DNA of 64,000 nucleotides from Ascidiaceihabitans sp. (GTDB lineage Bacteria > Pseudomonadota > Alphaproteobacteria > Rhodobacterales > Rhodobacteraceae): positions 16,738-80,737 of the forward strand of contig JAOKHV010000005.1 of NCBI GenBank assembly GCA_028248455.1, given 5' to 3'. Each line of letters opens with the position of its first letter. The stretch's first letter is position 1. Below the pieces are notes generated by a model that saw only the letters and a list, made by a program, of their open reading frames with translations, had not been told where the DNA came from and did no database searches. Positions 63,755 to 64,000 of the stretch are shown one piece after another. The position numbers were made by a program, and so were the translations under genes.

Positions 63755-64000
63755 TGCATCATATCTCCGTCTAGGCCGCCGCGCAGGGTGTATTCAATTA
63801 GAGTCACAAGTGTCTCACGACGCGTGCTTAGGCAAGGTGCCTCAAGCAACGCTTGTTTTTCTTCGGCATCAAAGTCCATCATCATCGAAAGCGAATTGAT
63901 CAACAACTCGTCTTCGGCGTCATCCAAGGTGTCCCAATCTGCAGACAGTCCTTTGGCCTCAAAGAACTTGTTCAGCTTTTTCAGGAACGCAGGACGATCA
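63751..64000 (-). CDS. LON substrate-binding-domain peptidase-like protein, C-terminal part (truncated by window)
   Basis: [74 protein letters not shown]; 3' end overlaps the Trm112 start. Confidence 0.75.
   Translation of the reverse strand, partial: DRPAFLKKLNKFFEAKGLSADWDTLDDAEDELLINSLSMMMDFDAEEKQALLEAPCLSTRRETLVTLIEYTLRGGLDGDMMQ

Noticed and set aside
1-64000. CRISPR arrays, tRNA/rRNA genes, intact transposases or integrases
   Set aside because: None recognised while reading; no regularly spaced repeats or transposase-like ORFs seen. A tRNAscan/ISfinder run would be needed to be certain.

Overview
The window is about 64 kb from an aerobic-anoxygenic-phototroph-type alphaproteobacterium, most likely a Rhodobacteraceae/Roseobacter-group member judged by gene content and order.

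Positions 1 to ~28.2 kb hold a large part of a photosynthesis gene cluster: bciA (3' end), cytochrome c, a B12-binding PpaA/AerR-like regulator, bchG, a bch2/pucC-family gene, bchP, idi, dxs, pufX-like, pufM, pufL, pufA, pufB, pufQ, bchZ, bchY, bchX, bchC, crtF, crtE, crtD, crtC, tspO, crtB, crtI, crtA, bchI, bchD and bchO. pufA and pufB are absent from the ORF track and were translated by hand. Eight TGT-N12-ACA (PpsR/CrtJ-type) palindromes occur as four pairs at the cluster's control regions.

Positions 28.9 to 33.8 kb carry the rpsO...pnp housekeeping locus, interrupted by a desaturase gene and two decayed genes. Positions 38.4 to 47.6 kb carry a glycine-betaine/dimethylglycine-type one-carbon catabolism region. 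It includes a tightly overlapping five-gene operon headed by an XRE-cupin regulator with a perfect 9-bp inverted repeat in front of it.

Positions 47.7 to 64 kb are mostly housekeeping genes (thiolase, RsbV/RsbW pair, ggt, hspQ, lolA, ftsK, aminotransferase, amidase, ubiH-like). Between lolA and ftsK, at 54.8 to 56.5 kb, lies a multiply frameshifted relic. It resembles gene-transfer-agent head-spike genes (RCAP_rcc01079/01080-like) next to a Wza-type polysaccharide export gene.

No tRNA, rRNA, intact mobile element or CRISPR array was recognised. All family assignments come from reading the protein sequences; no database search was run.
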